Below the pieces are notes generated by a model. The model was not told where the DNA came from. It searched no databases and saw nothing but the letters and a program-made list of their open reading frames with translations. From contig PMSM01000013.1 in NCBI GenBank assembly GCA_003168335.1, positions 62,001 through 126,000 of the forward strand: 64,000 nucleotides of DNA. Direction: 5' to 3'. Numbering within the stretch: position 1 is the stretch's first letter; each line of letters begins with the position of its first letter. The translations under genes were made by a program, and so were the position numbers. Positions 54,642 to 62,030 of the stretch are shown piece after piece. The stretch is from Blastocatellia bacterium. GTDB taxonomy: Bacteria; Acidobacteriota; Blastocatellia; Pyrinomonadales; Pyrinomonadaceae.

Positions 54642-54800
54642 CTACGCGGCGGGCGCGGTTTCTTTGCGCGAGGCTTTCCTGGGTGCGCTCTCTGCCGCCG
54701 CCACCGGCTTGCTCGCGCCCTTGTGTGGTTTAGGTCGCCGTGCCCCGTAGGTCCCTCGATGAATTTTACCGCGCCGCGAACGCTGATCACCTTTGCCCAT
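54642..54800 (-). CDS. Small ribosomal subunit protein THX (bTHX)
   Basis: 52 residues, too short for usual gene calling. The N-terminus MGKGDQRSRRGKIHRGTYGA is nearly the Thermus THX peptide ([20 protein letters not shown]), a basic peptide lodged in the head of the 30S subunit. Here it has a C-terminal extension of about 25 residues rich in Lys/Ala/Pro (RRPKPHKGASKP and on), so it is longer than the 26-residue form. AAGGAG lies 9 bases before the ATG. The stop (54642-54644) is 49 bp before yraN. A strong, short but certain match. Confidence 0.9.
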   Translation of the reverse strand: MGKGDQRSRRGKIHRGTYGARRPKPHKGASKPVAAAESAPRKASRKETAPAA

Positions 54801-54923
54801 AGAATGATGCTCCTTATGACTGGTTCGAAAGTTCGAAGTCTAATTGGCGGAAGCCTTGACTCAGCTTCTCATAAGAATTGCCCGTGCGGCGATAGTAACC
54901 CGGACCATCGCGCCCCGCCGAGA

Positions 54924-56264
54924 TCACTTCTTCATCAGTTCCATTACCGCTGCTGTCATGGAACGGATGCCGGTGCGCAGAGTTGGTTCCGGCAGCGGCA
55001 CGAACAAACTCGAGTGCAACGAAGGCAGAGGCTTGCCCGATTTTCGGCTGGCTTCCACCTTCGCCGGCTCGACCGCGCCCAGCCAGAACATGAAAACCGG
55101 AATCTGATGATCGAGGCTGAAATAACCAAAGTCTTCACTAACCATCAGCGGCTGCGCCTTAATGACGTTGTCCTTTCCCACTGTCCTGCCAATCGCGGCT
55201 GCGATCCGTTCACTCAGCTCCGGATCGTTGTAACTTGCGGGCGAGTTCTCATTTTCGATCACCTTGAGGATGGGCGCGCGATCTTCGGGCACTCCGGCGG
55301 CCAGCGCCAGTCCCTTCGCGATGCGCTCGATAGAAGCCAGAATCTGCTGGCGCACTTCTTCTTTGTACGTTCTAATTGTTATTTGCAGCGTTACTTCGTC
55401 AGGAATGATATTCCGTTTGGTCCCACCATGAATCGAGCCCACCGTAATCACCGCCGGATCGAGGGCAGATTTCTCGCGACTGACGATAGTTTGCAACGCC
55501 AGAACCATCTGTGCCGCGATGATTACCGGATCCTTGGTACTTTCCGGTCTGGCTCCGTGACCGCCCAGGCCGCGGATTATTAGATCGACGGACGTCGCAC
55601 CGGCCATCGCATAACCTGGATAGTAGGTGATTTTGCCGGCTTCGACATCGCCGCTGTCGTGCAGCGCCAGGGCAAAATCCGGCTTTGGAAAGCGCGTATA
55701 TAAACCATCAGCCAGCATCGCCCGGGCGCCGTTGACAGTTTCTTCCGCGGGTTGTCCGATCATAACCAGCGTGCCATGCCATTGATCTTTCAAAGCGACC
55801 AGCATCTTCGCCGTGCCCAGAAACGACGTGATATGAATATCGTGACCACAGGCGTGCATCACACCGACTTCCTGGCCGGCGTCGTTCTTGGTTTTCACCG
55901 TGCTGGCGTACGGCAAGCCGGTCTTTTCCTCGACCGGAAGCGCGTCGAGTTCCGTGCGTACCAGGACCGTCGGCCCGGCACCGTTCTTCATAACGGCTAC
56001 GACACCATAGCTCGTCCACTCAGGCTCGGCATACTTGCCGACCCGTTCGGTAACCGTAAAGCCAAGGGCACGAAGCTGCGACGCGACGAAGGCCGCAGTC
56101 TTTTCTTCGTGATGCGAAAGCTCCGGCGCGGCGTGCAGCATCTTGTACGTACTGACGAGCGAAGCGATATCGCGATCGAGCATGCTATCGACCGACTGCT
56201 GGGCCGAAGCTGTGACGGCGACAGAGATGCTGAACAAAAAAGCAAAAAAGATAAGTTTTCTCAT
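54924..56264 (-). CDS. Exported M20-family amidohydrolase/peptidase
   Basis: 446 residues from the ATG at 56264, which opens a signal peptide (MRKLIFFAFLFSISVAVTAS, AQ). Zinc and catalytic motifs: TELDALPV, MHACGHDIHI, QPAEETVNGARAM, and the dimerisation loop GGHGARPE. This is the M20D amidohydrolase type (IAA-amino acid hydrolase, hippuricase, N-acyl amino acid). The substrate is probably an N-acylated amino acid or peptide outside the cytoplasm. It is downstream of the Nudix gene and 123 bp before the THX gene, same strand. Confidence 0.9.
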   Translation of the reverse strand: MRKLIFFAFLFSISVAVTASAQQSVDSMLDRDIASLVSTYKMLHAAPELSHHEEKTAAFVASQLRALGFTVTERVGKYAEPEWTSYGVVAVMKNGAGPTVLVRTELDALPVEEKTGLPYASTVKTKNDAGQEVGVMHACGHDIHITSFLGTAKMLVALKDQWHGTLVMIGQPAEETVNGARAMLADGLYTRFPKPDFALALHDSGDVEAGKITYYPGYAMAGATSVDLIIRGLGGHGARPESTKDPVIIAAQMVLALQTIVSREKSALDPAVITVGSIHGGTKRNIIPDEVTLQITIRTYKEEVRQQILASIERIAKGLALAAGVPEDRAPILKVIENENSPASYNDPELSERIAAAIGRTVGKDNVIKAQPLMVSEDFGYFSLDHQIPVFMFWLGAVEPAKVEASRKSGKPLPSLHSSLFVPLPEPTLRTGIRSMTAAVMELMKK

Positions 56265-56414
56265 AATTGGAGCGCCGACATCCTGCCCGCGCTTTTGGTA
56301 ATTGCGCCAGCAAGATACCCCAAAGAATGCCGCTCTAACAACCTGCATGTGGTTGTCTCGAAAATCCCAGTTGAGCCCAAACAGTTCGCGGCAAAGCCGG
56401 CGGCTGGGATTGCT

Positions 56415-56978
56415 TCAGACTGCCGGATAGTCAGGCGCGAACGCGGTAAGTCCAATCCGCGGTGCGGCGAGCATCAATCCGATGATCGTCTTGGCGTCTT
56501 CAATTTCGCCGTCGGTGATCATTTGCAAAGCGCGGTCGAGGGGCAGCCGCACGACTTCGATCATTTCATCTTCTTCCAGGCGCTGGGCCGTTTCCGTGAG
56601 ATCCGTCGCGAGATACAACCACATCTTTTCCTCGCAAAAGCCGGGCGAGATAAAAAACTCAGAGAGCTTTTCCATTCTGCCCGCCACCAGCCCCAGCTCT
56701 TCTTCCAACTCACGCGCGGCGCCTGCTTCCGGATGCTCTTTGTCATTCAACGTGCCGGCAGGGAGTTCGAGCAGGTAGCGCACGGCCGGATGCCGGTACT
56801 GACGCACCAGGGCGATCGTGCCATCGTCGAATGCCGGCAGGATGACCGCGCTGCCCGGATGGTGCACGACTTCGCGCACATACGTCTTGTCGCCTTCGCG
56901 CACCGTGTCCACGGTGACGTCGAACACGCGGCCTGAAAAGACCTGTTTGGAATTAAGAGACTCAGGAATTTGTGCCAT
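56415..56978 (-). CDS. Nudix hydrolase, ADP-ribose pyrophosphatase type
   Basis: 187 residues from the ATG at 56978. The Nudix box GTLNDKEHPEAGAARELEEE (GX5EX7REUXEE pattern) is complete, with the ALVRQYRHPAVRYLLELPAG lead typical of ADP-ribose or NDP-sugar hydrolases. The frame is open for 80 codons upstream but that part contains a palindromic repeat and no homology, so the ATG at MAQIPES is taken as start. No Shine-Dalgarno sequence lies before it; instead a hairpin (56990-57009) ends 12 bases upstream. Confidence 0.88.
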   Translation of the reverse strand: MAQIPESLNSKQVFSGRVFDVTVDTVREGDKTYVREVVHHPGSAVILPAFDDGTIALVRQYRHPAVRYLLELPAGTLNDKEHPEAGAARELEEELGLVAGRMEKLSEFFISPGFCEEKMWLYLATDLTETAQRLEEDEMIEVVRLPLDRALQMITDGEIEDAKTIIGLMLAAPRIGLTAFAPDYPAV

Positions 56979-56989
56979 GTATTTTTGTC

Positions 56990-57069
56990 CGACAAACTTC
57001 AGTTTGTCGCTTTGGTGGTTTAGAAGCGGGCTACCGCCCGCTTGGTCGGGCAGTAGCCCGACTCTAAAC
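56990..57069. repeat. Composite palindromic repeat between folC and the Nudix gene
   Basis: Three hairpins in a row: the AAACT/AGTTT palindrome (56990-57009), GCGGGC-TACC-GCCCGC, and CGGGC-AGTA-GCCCG followed by ACTCTAAAC (57047-57069). The last unit resembles one next to the nrnA stop (60487-60511). The remaining bases up to 57136 show nothing else. Confidence 0.8.
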
Positions 57070-57136
57070 GAATGCGCAATTAACAGCGACAGACTAACGT
57101 TTTGCCGTCCACTAGAGCTCAACAGTCTAGTGTCAG

Positions 57137-58408
57137 TCACGCCGATGAGCAACGCCCCGTAGATTCTTTCAGCGCTTGCTGGACCGCGCCCACCAGATAA
57201 AGAGATCCCGTAACACAAACCAGGCCATTTGCCGGCGTCACCTCACGTGCCATACTCAGCGCCCCAGCGACGGAAGATGAGCAATGCAGTCTGGCCTTAT
57301 CGAACTCCCTGGGCACAACTGCCTGCAGCGCTTCAAAAGTGGCAGCACGAGGGTTATCGAGTTTAGTAAGGATCAGTTCATTAGCTTTGGGAAACAGCGT
57401 CGCGGCCATTCCGGGTAGTGCTTTGTCGCGCATCGCTCCAAAGATCATAGTAATCGGTTGTTTGATGAACTCATCCAGGTAATAGCGCAGGGCGAGTGCG
57501 GCTGCCGGATTGTGCGCGCCGTCAAAAAGGATTTGGGGCGAGTCGTCCGACGCCTCCCATAATTCCAGGCGCCCCGGATGCCTGACCGTTTCGACTCCGC
57601 GAATGATCGCTTCGTGAGTGATCTTGAAGCCGCGCTCGCGCAGGGCTTCGGCCAGAGCAATCGCAGTCGAAACGTTGACGATCTGGTGCCGGCCGCGCAA
57701 ACCTATCGAGATGTTTTCATAGCGGTTCGGTTCAACGAATTTCGGTTCAACGCCGACTGCTTCACACCGATCAAGAATGACTTCGAGAGCATCCTCCTTT
57801 TGCGAAGCGACAATCGCCGTGACTCCCGGCCGAATGATTGCAGCTTTCTCTGCGGCGATCTCAGCGAGGGTGTGTCCCAGATATTCTTCATGGTCCTTCG
57901 CAATCGGCGTGATCGCGACAATCTCAGCGCCAGCGGCGGTAGTTGAATCAAGCCGCCCACCCAACCCCGTCTCCAGAATTGCCAGTTCGACCTTCGCTTC
58001 GCGGAACGCGAGCAAAGCGATCGCGGTCACTTGCTCGAAGAAGGTCGGCAGCGTTTCGAGACGGCCTTGCTGCACCAATTCTTCAGCGGCGGCTTTGACC
58101 TGCGCAGTCAGTTTCGCAAAGTCCGTCTCGGAAATCTCCGCGCCGTCGATCGTGATGCGCTCAGTTATTGAAATCAGGTGTGGCGAAGTAAAGAGCCCGG
58201 TGCGAATCCCCGCGGAGCGGCAAATTGAGTCCAGCGTGACCGCAGTCGAACCTTTGCCGTTGGTGCCGGCGATTTGAACTGCGGGAAACTCTTTGTGAGG
58301 ATCTCTGAGCGCGCTGAGAAGTGTTTCAGTATTCTCAAGTCCCAGCTTGATGGTTAATGTCTCGTGACCGAGACTAAGCAGGTAGGAAAGCGCTTCGTGA
58401 AAGTTCAT
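57137..58408 (-). CDS. folC: Folylpolyglutamate/dihydrofolate synthase
   Basis: 423 residues, usual length. The Mur-ligase-type P-loop is AGTNGKGST (47-55); SPHLISITERITIDG and ILETGLGGRLDSTTA are FolC signatures, as is FDGAHNPAAALAL in the C-terminal domain. It adds glutamate to folates, and probably makes dihydrofolate as well. It lies 33 bp after accD, a common bacterial pairing. The start is the ATG at 58408. Confidence 0.95.
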   Translation of the reverse strand: MNFHEALSYLLSLGHETLTIKLGLENTETLLSALRDPHKEFPAVQIAGTNGKGSTAVTLDSICRSAGIRTGLFTSPHLISITERITIDGAEISETDFAKLTAQVKAAAEELVQQGRLETLPTFFEQVTAIALLAFREAKVELAILETGLGGRLDSTTAAGAEIVAITPIAKDHEEYLGHTLAEIAAEKAAIIRPGVTAIVASQKEDALEVILDRCEAVGVEPKFVEPNRYENISIGLRGRHQIVNVSTAIALAEALRERGFKITHEAIIRGVETVRHPGRLELWEASDDSPQILFDGAHNPAAALALRYYLDEFIKQPITMIFGAMRDKALPGMAATLFPKANELILTKLDNPRAATFEALQAVVPREFDKARLHCSSSVAGALSMAREVTPANGLVCVTGSLYLVGAVQQALKESTGRCSSA

Positions 58409-58441
58409 CCGAGATCACAACCCTGGACCTTTTCGACGATG

Positions 58442-59359
58442 TTAGGGGTGCGAACCTGACACCTGAAACTTCAGTCCCGAAAGCTGGGCCGTGCTCTCGC
58501 TGGTGATGGCAGGATTCATCATGAAGTCGAGCGCCTTGATGATGTATGGCCGCATCTCGCGCCGGTCGACGATCTCGTCGATCATACCGTGACTCAACAG
58601 GAACTCGGATCGTTGAAAGTCTTTCGGCAGCTTCTGCCGGATCGTCTGTTCGATTACGCGCGGGCCCGCAAACCCCACCAGCGCTTTTGGCTCGGCAATG
58701 ATCAAGTCGCCCAGCATGGCAAAGCTGGCCGTCACGCCGCCCGTCGTCGGATCCGTGAGTACGGAGATGAAGGGCAGATGACGCTCTTCCAGGGCCGCCA
58801 GGGCCGCCGAGATTTTCGCCATCTGCATCAGCGACAGCGTGCCTTCCTGCATGCGCGCGCCGCCTGAGGCAGCAAAAATAATCACGGCGCCGCGTTCTTT
58901 CATCGCGTGCTCGATCAGTCGCGTGAGTTTTTCGCCGACGGCCGAGCCCATCGAGCCGCCGATGAAATTCATGTCCATCGCCCCGCCAAAAACGCGGTGG
59001 CCGCCTACTTTCCCGCGCGCTGTGATGACGGCCTCAGGCAAGCCCGTGGCGCGTTGTGCCTGCGCGATGCGGTTAACGTACGGTTTGCTGTCGACAAATT
59101 CCAGCGGGTCGGTAGAAACTACTTCGGCGTCGAGTTCTTCACAGTAGCCATCGTCAAAAAGCTTCTCCAGACGATCGTAGGCACCGAGGCGAAAATGATA
59201 ACTGCAGTGCACGCAAACCTGGAGTGCCTCTTCCAGCTCTTTCTTATAGAGGTGCTCGCCGCACTCTTCGCAACGGACAAAGACATTCTCAGTCCGGACG
59301 ACGCGCTCTTCGTCGCGCACCGGCTCGATCTTGCCTTTCTTTTTCCGAAACCATGGCAT
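58442..59359 (-). CDS. accD: Acetyl-CoA carboxylase carboxyltransferase subunit beta
   Basis: 305 residues. A four-Cys zinc ribbon near the N-terminus (CEECGEHLYKKELEEALQVC, VHC) and a carboxyltransferase core: DMNFIGGSMGSAVGEKL, ASGGARMQEGTLSLMQMAKI, TDPTTGGVTASFAMLGD and AEPKALVGFAGPRVIEQTIR. It pairs with AccA (not in the window) to make malonyl-CoA. Upstream region 59360-59519 has no recognised gene. Confidence 0.97.
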   Translation of the reverse strand: MPWFRKKKGKIEPVRDEERVVRTENVFVRCEECGEHLYKKELEEALQVCVHCSYHFRLGAYDRLEKLFDDGYCEELDAEVVSTDPLEFVDSKPYVNRIAQAQRATGLPEAVITARGKVGGHRVFGGAMDMNFIGGSMGSAVGEKLTRLIEHAMKERGAVIIFAASGGARMQEGTLSLMQMAKISAALAALEERHLPFISVLTDPTTGGVTASFAMLGDLIIAEPKALVGFAGPRVIEQTIRQKLPKDFQRSEFLLSHGMIDEIVDRREMRPYIIKALDFMMNPAITSESTAQLSGLKFQVSGSHP

Positions 59360-59519
59360 ATGAAAAATTGAAGTCAGGAGTCAGCAGCCTTAAGTCAGCC
59401 ACTAACTCAATATCGGGAACTCACGGTTTAGAGTTGAGGGAAAAAGGGTAGCACAAAAGGCGTGGGTTACAGAACCGGAAGTGGTCGCGACCTGATAAAG
59501 CGCCAAAGACGCGTAATGT

Positions 59520-59732
59520 AATAGCCTGGGCCAACGGCCCAGGACTAGTCGCCTTATTGATCAGCCAGCGCTGAAGGCGGGAAATAGACAAAGGCCGTCT
59601 TGGTAACCTAAATCGATGTCGCGCCTTCAGCGCTTTCCGACTTGGGAGGACCGTTGGTTCCTGGGGCGATGCCCCAGGCTATTGCATTTCGCGCCGTTGG
59701 CGCTTACCCACTTGCAACCGCGAGCGGTGCCG
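59520..59732. repeat. Large nested inverted-repeat element
   Basis: Outer arms AATAGCCTGGG (59520-59530) and CCCAGGCTATT (59673-59683); inner arms AGCGCTGAAGGCG (59567-59579) and CGCCTTCAGCGCT (59622-59634), both perfect. Each outer side has its own hairpin (CTGGGCC-AAC-GGCCCAG, TGGGGC-GAT-GCCCCA). At the right end a piece resembling the tgt repeat lies at 59708-59735. The element fills the accD-btuR gap with no gene inside. Confidence 0.85.
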
Positions 59733-59737
59733 CATCC

Positions 59738-60316
59738 TCAAAACTCGATCCCTTTTTGTGCCCTTATCCCCGCCTGAAACGGATGTTTGATCTCAGTCAT
59801 CTCTGTAACGAGGTCGGCGGCTTCGATCAGTTCTTTGGGAGCGTCGCGGCCGGTGACGACGATGTGCAGAGAAGGTTGGCGTTTCTGGGCGGCGCGGATT
59901 TCTTCCAGCACTTCTGCAATTGGCAGCATGTCATAGCTCAAGACGTAAACCAGTTCATCAAAGACGAGCAGATCATAATCTCCACTGCGAAGTTTTTCGA
60001 CGCAAAGGTTCCAGGTCTCGCGAGCAGTCTGGCGATCCTGTTCGGGATTTTTGGTGTCCCAGGTAAACCCATCGCCCATGGTGTTGACTTCGATGCCCAG
60101 CTTCTCAGCCGAGAGGTGTTCGCCATAGCGATCGTGGCGCGACTTCATGAATTGAATCATGCAGCAGTTAAGATTCTGGCCGGCGGCGCGCATCATCAAG
60201 CCGAGCGCGCAAGTGGTTTTGCCTTTGCCGTGGCCGGTGTGAACCATGAGGAGACCGCGCGTCTGCTCCTGATAATCTTCACGACGCCACTTGTATTTCT
60301 TTTCTTTAGCAGACAT
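59738..60316 (-). CDS. btuR: Cob(I)alamin adenosyltransferase, CobA/BtuR type
   Basis: 192 residues. The P-loop is HTGHGKGKTTCALGL; GMMxRA-type phrases LMMRAAGQNL and IQFMKS, the DLLVFDELVYVLSYDML motif and VVTGRDAPKELIEAADLVTE are CobA hallmarks. It transfers the adenosyl group of ATP to cobalamin. No cobalamin riboswitch was recognised near it. The C-terminus is short (ends KGIEF) and borders the palindromic element. Confidence 0.95.
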   Translation of the reverse strand: MSAKEKKYKWRREDYQEQTRGLLMVHTGHGKGKTTCALGLMMRAAGQNLNCCMIQFMKSRHDRYGEHLSAEKLGIEVNTMGDGFTWDTKNPEQDRQTARETWNLCVEKLRSGDYDLLVFDELVYVLSYDMLPIAEVLEEIRAAQKRQPSLHIVVTGRDAPKELIEAADLVTEMTEIKHPFQAGIRAQKGIEF

Positions 60317-60338
60317 TGAGTGGTGGCTAAGAAATATT

Positions 60339-60511
60339 TAAACGCAGAGGACGCGAAGGTCTTCGCAAAGGGACGCAGAGGAACAACTCTTTGCGTTGCC
60401 TTGCGAGAGCCTTTGCGTCTCTTGCGTTTAATGGCTGTTGCTGTCGGAGCCCTCTTACGGTCGGGCTTCTGACACGATCCGCAGCAGGCAGGCATTAGCC
60501 CGCCTCTAAAC
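60339..60511. repeat. Dispersed inverted repeat plus TAGCCCG unit between nrnA and btuR
   Basis: Arms 60339-60359 and 60410-60430 match 18 of 21 (CGCAGAGG/CTTTGCG type, as at 48381-48442). A second unit, GGCATTAGCCCGCCTCTAAAC (60491-60511), resembles the one near 57051-57069 and touches the nrnA stop codon. Confidence 0.75.
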
Positions 60512-61501
60512 CTACTTGAGCGCGTCCTCGGTTACGTCCTTCAAGCCATTCGCGCGCTCGACGGCGTCGCGCAGCAGGGGCACGACCTTCTGTTCGATCT
60601 CGTCCCAGTCGCCCCTGAGCGTGCAGCCCGCGGCATTGCGATGGCCGCCGCCGCCAAACAGTTCGGCGATCTTCGCGACGTTGACGTCGCCTTTCGAGCG
60701 CAGGCTGGTGCGATAGACACCCGGCGAGCATTCTTTGAAGAGCGCGGTCGCTTCGACTTCGCCCACCGCCAGAGGATAGTTGACGAAACCATCGGCGTCT
60801 TCGTCGGAAGCGCAGGTGCGCTCCTGCATCTCCATGGTCTGGCGCATCCAGGCGACGTGGCCGGTTTCATCGCGCCTGACCGTAGCCAGGACCTGGCTTA
60901 GCAGTTCAATCTTGGACCAGTGATAACTCCCAAAGATCGCTTCCGCGCTCTTGGCCGGTTTGACACCGGTGCGGACGAGCTCAGACGCAATCTTGAAGGT
61001 CCGCTCGGTCGTGTTCGAATAGTGAAACGATCCGGTATCGGTCAGCAGCGCGGTATAGACGCATTCGGCGATCTCTTTGGTCACGCGGACACCGGTGGCT
61101 TTGCAGAGATTGTAGATCATCTCGCCCACTGCCGAAGCCGTCGAGTCGATCCAGTTGACGGTGCCGAAGAGTTCGGTAGTCGAATGGTGATCGATATTGA
61201 CAACGAATTGCTTTTCCAGATCGATCAGGCCGGGACGATCAATGTCTGAGCACTCGATGACAAACACACCATCGTAGGTCCGGTCGACTACGGGGGTTAC
61301 GCGGATCGCATCGGCGCCCGGAAGTTTTTGATACGAATGGGGCGCCGAATCGCGCATGATGACTTCGACGTCTTTGTCGAGCGCGCGCAGCAGCCAGAAG
61401 AGACCCAGCGAGGAACCGAGACTGTCGCCATCGGGGCGAATATGGGAAGTAATCGCAAAGCGATCCTTGTTTTCAATGAGTTCAACTACTTGACTAAGCA
61501 T
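60512..61501 (-). CDS. nrnA: DHH-family nanoRNase/pAp phosphatase-like protein
   Basis: 329 residues from the ATG at 61501 (the longer frame runs through a repeat). DHH domain: ITSHIRPDGDSLGS, VNIDHHSTTELFG (DHH) and the YTALLTDTGSFHYSNT loop; the C-terminal DHHA1 domain has FGGGGHRNAAGC. It degrades 2-5 nt oligoribonucleotides and often 3'-phosphoadenosine 5'-phosphate. The gene order infB-rbfA-nrnA is a widespread cluster that supports the name. Confidence 0.92.
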   Translation of the reverse strand: MLSQVVELIENKDRFAITSHIRPDGDSLGSSLGLFWLLRALDKDVEVIMRDSAPHSYQKLPGADAIRVTPVVDRTYDGVFVIECSDIDRPGLIDLEKQFVVNIDHHSTTELFGTVNWIDSTASAVGEMIYNLCKATGVRVTKEIAECVYTALLTDTGSFHYSNTTERTFKIASELVRTGVKPAKSAEAIFGSYHWSKIELLSQVLATVRRDETGHVAWMRQTMEMQERTCASDEDADGFVNYPLAVGEVEATALFKECSPGVYRTSLRSKGDVNVAKIAELFGGGGHRNAAGCTLRGDWDEIEQKVVPLLRDAVERANGLKDVTEDALK

Positions 61502-61592
61502 CTTAGATTGCGGATTTCGAATTGCGAATTTCGAACTGCGGATTGAGAACGAATTCAGTCTTAAATCCGCAATCCGCAATCCGAAATTCGCA
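61502..61592. repeat. Inverted repeat between rbfA and nrnA
   Basis: TTGCGGATTT (61508-61517) pairs with AAATCCGCAA (61563-61572), and TGCGAATTTCG (61523-61533) with CGAAATTCGCA (61582-61592). It spans the whole gap between the two genes and lies just before the nrnA start. Confidence 0.7.
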
Positions 61593-61594
61593 TT

Positions 61595-61957
61595 TCATTC
61601 CGCATCCTTTATCCTTTCACTACCGGGTTCGATCTGCCGGAGGACGGAATCGACGTGCGCAGCCTTCTCTTCCACCGTGTCGCGGACAAAGTGCAGCGCC
61701 GGAGTATGCCGCAAGTTCAGCGCAAAGCCCAGTTGCTTGCGCACATAGGGCGCCGCGTGTTGCAAAGCGCGCAAAGCGGCTTTGTGTTCCTCTTCGTCGC
61801 CCGAAACCGTGACGTAAACGCTGGCGTCACGAAGATCGTCAGCCACGCGAACTTCCGTCACCGTGACTAACGTCAAGCGGGGGTCTTCCAATTCGTAACC
61901 CACGATCTGCGCAATCTCTTCACGCAAGGTTTCGGCGATGCGCTCTGGGCGATGCAT
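61595..61957 (-). CDS. rbfA: Ribosome-binding factor A
   Basis: 120 residues: HRPERIAETLREEIAQIVGY, ELEDPRLTLVTVTEVRVADD, then VYVTVSGDEEEHKAALRALQ and LNLRHTPALHFVRDT, the single KH-like fold of RbfA. It aids 30S maturation near helix 1 of 16S rRNA. It lies 73 bp after infB on the same strand. Confidence 0.97.
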   Translation of the reverse strand: MHRPERIAETLREEIAQIVGYELEDPRLTLVTVTEVRVADDLRDASVYVTVSGDEEEHKAALRALQHAAPYVRKQLGFALNLRHTPALHFVRDTVEEKAAHVDSVLRQIEPGSERIKDAE

Positions 61958-62030
61958 GTCAAATCAGCGAGCAGTAAGCAGTGAGCGGTGAGCAGCGGTC
62001 ACCCTGCTGCCGGCCCCTGCCGTCTGCCTC

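Noticed and set aside
54593-54790. N-terminal extension of YraN
   Set aside because: It overlaps the THX gene in another frame; THX matches a known protein and has a good ribosome-binding site.
55752-56936. Plus-strand open frame of 394 codons
   Set aside because: Antisense to the M20 peptidase and Nudix genes, both with complete active-site motifs.
59400-60330. Cobalamin riboswitch near btuR
   Set aside because: No B12-box-like core was recognised; the upstream gap is explained by dispersed repeats.
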